Both the position numbers and the translations under genes were made by a program. A model generated the notes under the pieces. The model was given only the letters and a program-made list of their open reading frames with translations, had not been told where the DNA came from and searched no databases. Of a stretch of 64,000 nt of DNA, positions 44,601-56,600 are shown piece after piece (position 1 is the first letter of the stretch; each line of letters opens with the position of its first letter). Source of the DNA: Watersipora subatra (taxonomy: Eukaryota > Bryozoa > Gymnolaemata > Cheilostomatida > Watersiporidae); NCBI RefSeq assembly GCF_963576615.1, contig NC_088712.1, positions 53,735,114 to 53,799,113 on the forward strand. Direction: 5' to 3'.

Positions 44601-46307
44601 ATCTATACATCTTTGCTTTTGATGTTGTCTGGAGAGCCTGTGTAACTACATCAGAAGTCGTTACAGTATATTACGGTTGTGACAAATTGTGATGCTGCTG
44701 TCTCTGGTTCTATTGCACTTTGCAGCTTTTCACATAGACTCTTCTGAAAACAATGGAGCTAAATTTGGTCTAATCATGTATAAATCGTAGGGCTAGTAAG
44801 TCTTTTTACGCATAAATTGAAAACATCATCCTTTGGCATGTAATCATTTTAATGGTTCTAATATTTGAAATGAGTGATATCTGCTGGAGTTATTGGCACA
44901 TGTGTTTCTTATCAATGCCTGACGTTGATGTTTACAGTTTTTAAATGAAGATCCACGTGTAAGGCGTGTAACTTAGGCTACAAAGCTTAATTTCACTCAG
45001 TCTAATTCCTATGACCTAAAAAGTAAGGTTAGGCCAATTTTTTAGAGGACTAATTAAACGGTTGACAACTCTGTCAAGTGTCTAAACATATTTAATGGCT
45101 TGCAGCTGACAAGTCAACTAGCCCCTGGTGGCAGGATGATTATCCCCCATGGGCCACAAGGAGGCCATCAAGAGCTGCTACAAATCGATAAAAAACAAGA
45201 TGGCACTCTTACTCAGAAGTCTCTCATGGGTGTCATCTATGTGCCTCTGACAGACAGCGAAAAACAGTGGCCTAAGGCAAGGTCTGTACTTTTAAGGTTA
45301 CACTTGCCACCAATTTCATGCTTTTCAGCTTGTATCATTTACAAAAAACTCCAGTGCTAGGTAGTCATGTAATAACAGTCTGTGTTTGCTGATAGTGTCT
45401 GTTTGTAGCATTGTTTGAAGGGATTCCAACATACGGCCGTTTTTTTAACTCTTCGTTTTTGAGCTATTAAGAGCTTGTAATCACATTTTCACATATTCTG
45501 AACTTACCACACAGCAGAGTAAGACATGGTGAACCTTTTGATACCAAATAACTGTAATGTGAATTTTGTTGCAAGTCAACCTTAGTAGCCAGTGAGCCAA
45601 CTCTTTTCCTTGCAAGTTGTCGAAAACTTCTGTACATCATGTGTGTGGGTGGTTTATTCATGGCTGTCTTTCCTTGATTTTAGGTCAGACTTATAGATAC
45701 TACTTCCCTGGATGTCTACAGTGGCAGTTACAATTTGGAGTTACCTGGTAACATTTTAGGATTCTCTTACACATTTGCTGCAGTCCTGCTGATTATCTTA
45801 ATTTAATGTATTGCATGCCAGAATTTTAAATTATCAATGGTTTTTTGCACAAAGTTATTATATGCGCTTCTTTTAAACTATCCTTTATTGATGAAATGTT
45901 TCAACCTGATATATTTTAATATTTTATAATTTATACCCATGCATCAGAAGATTCTTAGTTTCGACAAATAAAAAGTGAATAAGGGAGGTTCATTGACATT
46001 GTTCAGTCTTCAATGGTGTAAATAATATAAAATGTATGTATTTACAAATAATATCAAGATGTGTATAAAAAGTGAGAACGCATCAAGATAAATACATAAA
46101 TATAAAAATGTAAATATTTATATACCAATTGTTAGCAAACAAAACTGCAGCCTATTGTAATGTGATACAGCAGCTGCCTTGTTGCTGAGTATTTCACTTG
46201 CAGCTACTGGTCCATTTCGACTAGAAAATTTGGCTAGAAAATGGATGCGGAGTGGATATGCTTCACATGTAAAACCTTTTGCTCGAGTTGATGAGTATGA
46301 AAAATAA
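41667..46307 (+). CDS. PCMT1: Protein-L-isoaspartate (D-aspartate) O-methyltransferase, 8 exons
   Basis: Repairs damaged proteins by methylating L-isoaspartyl residues with S-adenosylmethionine; a cytosolic enzyme. Exons are 41667-41721, 42994-43130, 44030-44134, 44257-44349, 44468-44587, 45106-45281, 45689-45747 and 46204-46307 (TAA). Start [17 protein letters not shown] matches the animal MAWKSGG start. Motifs in order: [14 protein letters not shown] substrate loop, [15 protein letters not shown] motif [35 protein letters not shown] and [16 protein letters not shown]. The catalytic core is complete. The usual animal protein ends a few residues after KQW (RWK or RDEL). Here the eight-exon model adds about 53 residues, giving 282, while an alternative acceptor gives 232. 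All junctions are GT-AG and in phase. Confidence 0.93.
43248..43562. mobile_element. 315-bp MITE in a methyltransferase intron
   Basis: Perfect terminal inverted repeats of about 39 bp, starting GGTAACGGTGCATCTTAGG. They are flanked by 8-mers GATAATTG (43240-43247) and AATAATTG (43563-43570), seven of eight matching, which fits an hAT-type 8-bp duplication. The inside holds an (AAT)n run at 43332-43350 and CGCGTTG-rich subrepeats next to both ends. No coding capacity. Confidence 0.82.
45420..45583. mobile_element. TTAA-type long-TIR element, one-end fragment
   Basis: Matches the right arm of the elements at 749-1660 and 10416-11283 (TAAGAGCTTGTAATCACA through TTGCAAGTCAACCT). The left half is missing. 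It lies in the intron before the alternative C-terminal exons of the methyltransferase. Confidence 0.7.
45684..46307 (+). CDS. PCMT1: Alternative C-terminal exons of the methyltransferase
   Basis: Two acceptors lie five bases apart: TTTTAG ending at 45683 and GTCAG ending at 45688. Using the first gives ...QWPKARSDL and stop at 45694-45696. Using the second keeps the frame open through 45747 and into exon 46204-46307, adding a 53-residue tail (begins [12 protein letters not shown], includes [15 protein letters not shown], ends VDEYEK). The tail has no family I recognise. The short form recalls the mammalian RDEL isoform in position and length. Confidence 0.65.
45884..45889 (-). terminator. 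Candidate poly(A) signal of LYST
   Basis: TTTATT on the plus strand reads AATAAA on the minus strand, 438 bp past the LYST stop. It lies in the intron between the last two methyltransferase exons, so a LYST mRNA ending here would be antisense to the exon 46204-46307. Confidence 0.35.
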
Positions 46308-46326
46308 CATTCCAGTCGAAGCTGGC
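46308..46326. other. 19-bp gap between convergent stop codons
   Basis: The methyltransferase TAA ends at 46307, and the LYST TGA (minus strand) occupies 46327-46329. Any 3' UTR of either gene must run into the other's coding exon. Confidence 0.88.
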
Positions 46327-49300
46327 TCAGTCAGCAGGTAAACACCTAACTATACCCTGCATGCCTACTCGAGGCTTGTCCCAGACTATGATTCTTCCTT
46401 TGTCTGTGTTGGCGGCAAGACGTTGATTGTCGGGGGTAAAAGTACAGCTACAAACAAAATAAAATGACTGTTATTTGAGAAGAGAAATTTTTGAACGAGA
46501 GAAAATAAACACTAAAAACACACTATTTTCCGCAATGTTCTTTTTTTATCATTTTGTAGTACCAGTAAGTATGTCACATGTTGTGTAGTGCTGCAGCAGT
46601 GCTGCATGTAAATAGGTGCAATTCATTTGACGGCAATAACAGCAGAAATCTTAATGTTATTTGCATCTGATTGGTTAATTCAAGTAGGTGACAAGGGATG
46701 CCTACTCTATATTTTTGCCAAGACCATAAGTTCTAATAGCCAACCCATTTTAATTTTATAACCTTATGAATGCAAATTTTGCAACTAGAATTCTCTGTAA
46801 AATCCTAGTTGTACAACAACGCTTAGCTTAGAAAAGATTTTGATGTGAAGAGGATGCAATTAGGAACATAATTATAGATGTGGTGTGCCACATTGATGCT
46901 TTACAAGTACCGCACTGCTTGGCTCGTGTTGCGCAATGAGTTACCCTGCTTGCGTCATCAGTCCAAAATAGAAATATAGCAAAAAAATGAGCAACAATAT
47001 CGATGACCATTCATGAATAGATTTTCAAATGTTTAGCATTTTTATTAATGTAACGAGTATGGCGTAACCATGCCGGCTGAGATGCTGCCACGGCTGACAT
47101 CGATTTGATCAAGTTTGATCATATCAAACATTACGCCCCATCAGTTTCATGTTAGTCTTGAACAGTGACCAACGTGAACCACCCTGAAAGAGCGCTGCTA
47201 TCTTTGAAGCTTCAAGAATCATCAGTAATAAAATAGCTTACCAAATGAATGGTTCATCCATGCCATTTACTGACAAAGTGCGAATCGGTTTGAGGTCCCA
47301 AGAACTCCAAAATCTGCAAATAATAATTTTCCAGCTTTGCATAGAGTTCATATGATTTTAACTACAATTCCAACCACAAGTTGTCCATAAAAGTGTTTTG
47401 GATCAAGCATAACAATTCGAGAAATGCAAATATTTTAGCAATCTCATTTTGTATGTACATGTAAATAATAAATGATGTTTACTACTACATTCCATCCGTT
47501 TAATTGTCTCAAATATATCAGAGTTTGAACAAAAACTTCTAGATTCTTTTGCATCAGATGCGGAACAAAAATCACAGACTGTTAACATATAATTTTAATT
47601 ATATCCTTTAGTAGAATAAAACCAAAAGTGTTTCTACACATTTTTATTTTACACAAAGAACCTGAGGAAACGAGGGTCAAGTGAGAGCCACCACGGATAT
47701 GGCAATACATTCCCCAACCTGGCCTTCATTACTGAAGAGCATTTATGAGAAATTCAGTGTAAATTATATATTCTCTGATTATTATTATACAGTTAATGCC
47801 AATGTAAAAAATGCTCAAGTCATGTCTTAATCATGGAACAGCTTACAATTATTTACATGATCATTGTAATGAAAAGAATTGTAACGGGAAGAATTGTTTC
47901 AGAATTTGAACAATTCACTTTTTGAACAGCCTGCTGTCAGCTAGGATTCATAATAAACACAACTGTGATGAAAGTTGTCATATAACAATCTTTAGGAACT
48001 GCAGGACAGAGAAAAATAATTACTCTAAAAAAAAGAAAAAAAAATGCGGGTCTGCAGGACCACAAAGACTTGCAAATAGCAATGTAAAACTGCATGGATA
48101 TTGCTATATACACAACTGACAGCAAACTAAAAGTATAGTATAGATGACCGCATCACAGAAGGTAAACAGACACACCATCGTATGTTTCAGTTTATGTATG
48201 TTCTGTTATTTCAACCTTCGATTCACTATCCTGACTCCGCAATACTATTAGATTACCAACTTCTAAAACATGCTTAGTTAACCTACTCAATGATTCGTGA
48301 CTTTTGTCTCTTCGGGTTTATTTGTGGCGTGTCACAAAAACATTTTTGTTGAAGATTTACTAATAAGCTATAAAATATTATACATATAAAGAGTTGGAGA
48401 ATAGGTTTTAAGACAAAACTCGTTCAGGCAACAACAACATGTATTTCAGGTAGCTCTGCTAGTTTACAGTATAAGGAATTTTCCAATGAGGCCATTAAAG
48501 GTGAAGATAACCACCTACACGTGTATATATAGACTAAGAAGGGTGTAAGTCATGTTTCATATGGCAGCAGATATACTCACTGAATAGTTGCATCGCTCAA
48601 TGCACCAACTAATGCATTAACAGATAGACCCTCTGGTGCAGCCGAGTAACAAAGCCAGGCTATCGTGTGGGTCAAGGTCAGGCGGGCGACAGGCTGGGCG
48701 TTGACTGTAAATACTTCTAGGACACTACCACTTCCTGCACACAAAATGGGTTCATTAACATTTCCTGTTAAAATTGAATAATAGGAAAACACAAATCAGT
48801 GATGAGCCTCAAACGTACTCTTCAATTTAGCAGATAATCTGTATATATAATCTGTATAAATTATCTCTATGGTTTATCTCTATGGATTGTCTATATAGCT
48901 TATCTGTATAGCTTATCTGTGCAAATAAGCAGTACAGATTAGCTTCACGGATAAAGTATACAGATAATCTTTACAGAAAACCTATATATATAATCTGTAC
49001 AGATAATCTGTACGGTTTATCTGCACAGACTACATATCTGTATACTTTATCTGTGGAGCTTATCTGTACAGCATAGTTCCACAATGAACAGTCCTGCGAG
49101 TTAAGTAATGGTAGATGCACTTGAAACGTGAAAGAAGATATTACGACAGCATGGGATACAGGACTTACCATGTGGAGAACAGAAAGCAATGTCACCAAGA
49201 GTGGGGCTGACGGCAACACAGTCTATCCTGGACTTCGTCTCGTTTTGTATGCATCTCACGTAGCTCAACCTAGAAAACATTAAAACTTCTAGCTACAAAG

Positions 49301-52300
49301 GCGCTAAAAAGAATGACTTACTTGATGTGTATTTAGACTATAGATCTATTAACTATACAATTAACCTATTACCATACCTACTAACTAGTTTAGTATAGTT
49401 AATAGGTGCACTGTATGCCGTTTGAAAACACCAAAACATTATCTAAAAATCAAATTCTATGTGCTATACAATTAGAAATTCACGTAGACAACTGACTCAA
49501 AGTGTTATTGTGATCAAATGAATTTGTTAGGTGTTATGGCCAACGCTCCATATTCTATGTATAAACAAAACTCACTATTTCATAATTAATCATTTAGTAA
49601 TGCATCGAGCACTACAAATAGTAACTAGTGATTTTGAAAGACTTCTGCAACTAGATGAAGCCTACACAGAGAAGATTACAAACTGATTCACACGAACTTG
49701 TTGAGATCCCAGATGATACAAAGACCCGACTCATCTGCAGAAACGACGATGCTGTACTCCTTGCAGACTACTAGCGATGTGATTGGTGAACGGTGTCCAA
49801 TGAGAGTCACCTCCAGACCAACCCATGCCAACTCGCACAGCTAAAACAAACACAAATTTTTGAGGTGAACTTTACGTGTGAGCTGCTTGTACAAAATGGG
49901 ATTCCACATACAGCTAACCAACTGTGACCCATGCATAAGAGAGACACAGCACTGCAAGAGAAAAATGTTGGAGATACTGTATGATATGAATGATGCCGTG
50001 TGCTGAATATGATAGTTGTTTAATCAAAATACTGCAATTTTAGTTTCCTTGAAATAAGTGATGAAACATTAAGTGAGCTATTTTATCACATTTTTATTAA
50101 CAATTTTTAATTTTATTCACAGCAGAAATGCGATCTTTTGTTGGGACTGTTATTGTTTTTTGTTGATATATTGAACAAATATTTATCCTAAATATAACAA
50201 TCCAATATATGCAATAAAAACAATGCTTCTTATTAACGACTTTCTATAAATCTTTTTTATATGAAAACAATTCTACATAAAACAATAAATTTAGTCAAAA
50301 ATTAAAAAAAAGTTTGTTACGTAACTAATCCGAGTTAATTTAAAACCCCATCATATCTTCTACAAAAATATATGTGTACTTGTAACAGAACTATATTTTT
50401 TTAATTGAAAAAGTATAACTGAAATATATTAGTTTGATCTGAGCAACCTGCATTAAAGATTTTATAGATGAGGTTTGCTCAAAAGAATGCAGTTACTTCC
50501 TGCACTCCTTAAAAACATTTGAGAATGTCTTTAATATTCAATGAAAATTGGCTCATGGAACACAGCGATTGCCTTGACAGCGATTGCCTTGACAGCGATT
50601 GCCCTGACAGCGATTGCCCTGACAGCGATTGCCCTGACAGCGATTGCCTTGGCAGCGATTGCCTTGGCAGCGATTGCCTTGGCAGCGATTGCCTTGGCAG
50701 CGATTGCCCTGACAGCGATTGCCTTGGCAGCGGTTGCCTTGGCAGCGATTGCCCTGACAGCGATTGCCTTGGCAGCGATTGCCCTGACAGCGATTGCCCT
50801 GACAGCGATTGCCCTGACAGCGATAGCCCTGACAGCGATTGCCCTGACAGCGATTGCCTTGGCAGCGATTGCCCTGACAGCGATAGCCCTGACAGCGATA
50901 GCCCTGACAGGGATTGCCCTGACAGCGATAGCCCTGACAGCGATTGCCCTGACAGCGATTGCCTTGGCAGCGATTGCCCTGACAGAGATTGCCCTGACAG
51001 CGATAGCCTTGACAGCGATTGCCTTGGCAGCGATTGCCCTGACAGCGATTGCCTTGGCAGCGATTGCCCTGACAGCGATTGCCCTGACAGCGATAGCCCT
51101 GACAGCGATTGCCCTGACAGCGATTGCCCTGACAGCGATTGCCCTGACAGCGATTGCCTTAGAAACGATTGCCCTGACAGCGATAGCCCTGACAGCGATT
51201 GCCCTGACAGTGATTGCCCTGACAGCGATTGCTCTGACAGTGATTCCCCTATAAGCGATTGCCTTGGCAGTGATTACCCTGACAGTGATTACTCTGACAG
51301 CAATTCCTCTAAAAGCGATTGCCCTGGCAGCGATGACCCAGACAGTGATTGCCCTGACAGCGATTGCGCTAGCAACGATAGTCCTTGCAGCGACAGTCAT
51401 GACAGCAACAGTTTTGACTGGTTGAAATTAGAATTACCCAGTTTATGTTGTCTAAAGCTTGAGATACACACAAAAGCTCACACAATCTTGGCCTGTGGTC
51501 CTTCAAAACTCTTCCGGTATAAATAAATGATTAGGAACGAATGAGTCTCTGCACATATTATGGAATAGTTTTGAAGTGACCCAGTATGAGAAACTTGGAA
51601 TAGGTCAAACTTCTAGTCCAAAAGTTTTCTAAATGAAAAAATAATGAATGCGCAAACGCTTGTTTCAATTAGATGACTTCTGCTGTACAAGCCATCTGTA
51701 GGTCATGCTCATGCAGTAAGAGGTACAATAACTTAAAACCATGCATCAGGATTGACTTGCAACCCAAGTACATTGTATATATTGTTATGTTAGCATGAGA
51801 ACTAACATATGGTGTTGTTCAACAAAGCGATTGTTGCAAAGCAAAAGGTGTGTATAAAGCCAACTTTCTGTAAACATATTTTTGTGCAATCGGTGAGATA
51901 TGGAAGTACATTTCAGTGATTACTGCATGATATTTACAAGCTCAGCTCATATGGAAGGTGTTTGACTGAGTGTGCATCAGGAAACTTTATATCAGATCTC
52001 ATTCCATAGTAATATGAAATATTACTTTATGAAATTACGCATCTAGCTCATAAGGTATGGTATCACAACTCTCAATTTGATACCTTAATGCCTTTTCCAC
52101 TTTTAAAAATAGTGTTGGAAGAACGCAAAGGTGAAATCTAAGTGCCACATCAAACTTCTTGAGAAAAATTAAAAAAAGCGTCTTGCCAAGAAATGAGTTT
52201 ACTGCAAATACTCACCGCATGCACGAGCTTGCTCTGCCATAGAAACAGTATGCGATACAAGTCAAACTCTCCCACAATATCAATAGCAAGACCATCGTAG

Positions 52301-53640
52301 ACATAACAAAGAAAAGCGCCTAAAGGCATGAGGTACTACCAGTACTATCAGAATAGAGTTTACTAGTTATAGCAACTAGTATAGCTAGGCTCGTAGGGAA
52401 GTCTATCATGACTTCAGTGCATGTAGGGTACGCGACTAAACGGATGGCCACAATGCAGGCAAAGTGGCACTTCTGATGTCCGAAGCATCGGTTGGGGAGT
52501 AACTTTGCACGCAAAGTAACCAAAGCTTAAAAGATTTCAACTGAATATCTTTTATCATACTTAATTTGGTTGGATGTGTCACAACCAAAGCTCATTTTTG
52601 ATTGGACAATGTATTGTTGACGATTGCAGTGTTTAGTTTATTTCGTAACAAAAACAGACTCAATGATGATAAAAAATGCAATGAGTGGAATTATTGGCGA
52701 ATATTTTTCTGATCATTAAGAACACGCTTTACAAGCTTCAGTTGTTTCACGTGAAATATGCCCAGTTTTGAAGTCTCAAATCGGTTAGAACTAAACAACT
52801 AGATATACCTTCTGCTTAGAGTACTGTATCCTGTGTACTTGTATTATGCCAGATACAGATGCGATGAACAGCAGTCCACTGTCAGTCAGACTGCTGCAGG
52901 CCGTCACCTAACAAATAATAAGCAAACATTGGACTGGGAAATTATAGCAAATGTTATCCTTGTTACAGTTGCATTAAAATGCTAAGAACACTCATGCGTT
53001 AGTTGTATGCAAGTGTCAGGCAAGCTCAGGTGTCAGTTGCATACATGTGACAGGCGTACTTATGTGGCTGTTGTATGCAAGTGACAGGCATGCTCAAGTG
53101 TCAGCTGTATGCAAGCGACATGCATACCCAAGAGTCCGTTGAATATGTGTGACAGATGTGTGACATTCTCTAGTTGTATACATATGACAGGCCTACCCAA
53201 GTGTCAATTCCATACACTTGACAAGCGTATTTATGTGCCTGTTTTATACATAAAACAGGTAAATGCATGTGTAACACACAGAGACGCCGAAAGAAGATAG
53301 TGATGATATGAAAGATTTTACCTTATATGGCAGTGACAAGAAGATAGTGATGATATGAGAGATTTTACCTTATATGGCACTGACAAGAAGATAGTGATGA
53401 TATGAGAGATTTTACCTTATATGGCACTGACAAGAAGATAGTGATGATATGAGAGATTTCACCTTATATGGCACTGACAAGAAGACAGTGATGATAAGAG
53501 AAATTTTACCTTATATGGTAGTGACAAGAAATTTATAGATTGTTTGTTCTTTTGAGTCTGTAGCCTTAGAACATTATCTGGATGGTTCCAAGTTAGCCTG
53601 GCTGCCCAGAGAGAGTCCGTCTTGCTAGACAGTTCACCAC
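46327..53640 (-). CDS. LYST: LYST exons: C-terminal WD40 propeller
   Basis: Exons 53640-53510, 52907-52809, 52266-52216, 49840-49698, 49269-49169, 48734-48581, 47313-47242 and 46447-46327. Blade signatures: [50 protein letters not shown] with [77 protein letters not shown], and [20 protein letters not shown] before the stop. The human order is the same (for example WDLNRLCYV and WSTWDLKPVREI). The short exon 52266-52216 (17 codons, [15 protein letters not shown]) fits phase but has a weak acceptor and no clear human match. Confidence 0.88.
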
Positions 53641-56600
53641 CTATAAAAGTTACAGACGCTGCACAAAAGGAAACGCATGTAACTCTTTGTGTTCATGGGC
53701 ATTTATAAAGGCTTGTGGAGTAGAGATTCCATTAAAAGTCCACCCCTGCCATCAATATTACGACTTCTCCCAACACCAACTCAACAATGAGCTGTTTTTT
53801 CCTGGAAGTATAATTCACCAAGTTACTAAGTTTTTCATATTCATAATGATCTGCTAATAGTCAAAACTCAACCATATAAACTCCATTTATCTTTAAGCAT
53901 ATCTAAAAGCATTGCTGACCTCTGACCTCAACCTGATTAGTTTGTTTTATATTTATAGAATCATATAATCTCTACTTCACAACAACAATAACAACAACAA
54001 TACTGTTTGAAAATGACTACCAATTCTTTCATAAAGCTAGTTGTGACTAGCATATGGCAAAAATACAATATCTCTATTATTGAGTAGGGTGGGGGTTACA
54101 TTCTAGACCTACTGAATAATTAGGAATTTTTGTAAAATAGAAACTGGATTTTTTAATTTTAATACTTCAGAAAACTACTTTTAAAACTTTCGTGATCGCT
54201 ATACATGCAAGTACATGTACATGTCCTCCTCCATGGGTAATACGCATATAGCAAATTGTATATACAATACTTAAATCCATAAAAAATCAACCAAAAATGA
54301 AAGAAGAGGCATGACTGGGACGAGAATCAAATAGGCAAAGTAAATACTAAATATTCTTGCACCAATCAGTATCACGATAACAAAATGATGGAAAGTGTTT
54401 GTTGGTGCTTCTCTGTAGAGTCTACAGAGAAGCACCAACAAACACTTTCCATCATTTTGTTATCGTGATTATTATTTGTTATTCGTCTACAGTGTAGACA
54501 AATGAAGAGGGATGATCCAATTCCATTCTACAGTTGACAAGCAGTCTGGAGCTATTCATGTAAGAAATGATATGTGTATCCCTGGCATCAACTAGCTCCT
54601 TGCTAAGGGACTTTCACATCAATAGACTTTCATATAAAATTCATGCATTAGTGATGACAAGGACAGTGTGTTGTTGTATCAAAATATCGAATCTAAATAA
54701 AGGCCATCGTATATGAAGAAGATGGCCTGTAGTCCATGAAACAATAAAACATACTGAACTGCTTTACATTGTACTGGCTTTTTAATGTATTCATTTTAAA
54801 ACAATAAAATGACTGCGAATTTCAATATTTTATTATTATTAAATGACAATGAAGAAATTCAAGTCGCCACAAAACCCACGATGCACTGGAGCCACGATAC
54901 AGTGGAGCCGTGATACAGTGGAGCCACGATACAGTGGAGCCGTGATACAGTGGAGTCGCGATACAGTGGAGTCGCGATATCGTGGAGTCGCGATACAGTG
55001 GAGTCGCGATATCGTGGAGCCACTATGCAGTGGAGCCGCGATATAGTGGAGTCGCGATACCGTGGAGCCACGATACAGTGGAGTCGCGATATCGTGGAGC
55101 CGCGATGCAGTGGAGCCGCGATATAGCGGAGTCGCGATACCGTGGAGCCACGATACAGTGGAGCCACGATACAGTGGAGCCATGATACAGCGAAGCCGCG
55201 GTAAAGTGAAGCCACGACACAGTGGAGCCGTGATACAGTCGAACCACGATACAGTCGAACCACGATACAGTGGAGCCATGATGCAGTGGAGCCTCGATAC
55301 AGTGGAGCCTCGATACAGTGGAGCCGCGATACAGTGGAGCCGCGATACAGTGGAGCCGCGATAGTTGAAGCAGCAAAGTATGAAGTATAACTGTGTTCCA
55401 AATAGCCATTGTGACGACCTTGTGACGACCTTGACTCACATGATTCGTTCTGAACCTAGTTAGGGCTAGGACTTAGCAGTCGCGAGGAAAGCCAATCACT
55501 CGACAATCGATGATAATGTTTTCAATGTTGTTCAAACAGCATCTTGTGTGAGATAAGCTTCAACCATGAGATTTGAATAAGCATGAATGGATATTTAGAC
55601 AGACAGAGGCTGCAAGAGTGAACAAACCTGACTTTGTCTCATGAGTTATGACACTACTAGAGGAACCCAGGCTAAATACTTCTTCCGTAGTAATGGCGAC
55701 CACTCTCTGCGCCCCCATCAACTCATTCACTATAACCTTAGGCTCGACTGCATCTGCGGGAGAGCCCAAATAGTCGCCCCACTTGAGTCCAGCAACAGTG
55801 TCGAGAACTGGTCTAAATAAATTCAATTAACATAAAATACCAATATTAATATCATTATGAAAAATATTAATATTATTAATAATACTAAAATGAATAATAT
55901 TAATACATCCAAAATGGTCATCGTGTGCGCATGTATGTGTGCATGTGTGTGTGCTTCCACTAATACAACCTACCATTATAGCTTTAGGCATGCTAGCTAT
56001 AAAGTGTTAAGAAGGTCAAAGAAATATGTTCACTAATACACAACATACATGTCAAATCCTAGCCTATGTTCCTGAGTAAGTTGTGGGAGTTGCTCTGGGT
56101 GTTTACTAGTAAACAGCTGCTTAGGCATCTGGCCGTATGTACGTATCATGACCTTGATAGCACTCTGCTGCAGCTCATCCTCAATGCTGTTCACCTCTAG
56201 TCCGTAGTACGTCTGCAGAGAATATTATGACTGGTGGCTACAGTTTGTTAGAATTCAATTAAGGATATGACCACAACATAACTCATCATCTGTGCATAGA
56301 CCGCCATCCTAGGATATTCCAGGAAGCATTAGCTGAGCAACAACTACTCAAGGTAGTAGAGTTGTCTGCTCTCTATGCATGCATTTGTTACGTTAAAATG
56401 ATAACTCCTAATTGTTCACTGACTAGATAAAATATACCGTTATCCTGCTTTAAAAACCGATTCGGCAATAACAATGTTCGGCTGTGATATCGTGAAAATG
56501 CAGCATAAACTTGTGAAAAACTTTCATTAATGTAAAATTAATTGATTGTATTATATCACTTTATTTAATCATTCATTTGTGTCAGCCATATTTATCATTT

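Noticed and set aside
45271..45292. GC-AG donor (AAG|GCAAGG) for the last methyltransferase introns
   Set aside because: A GT donor five bases on with the GTCAG acceptor gives the same downstream frame, so a rare GC donor is not needed.
54839..55439. Several 60-180 codon ORFs on both strands
   Set aside because: Generated by the 16-bp minisatellite.
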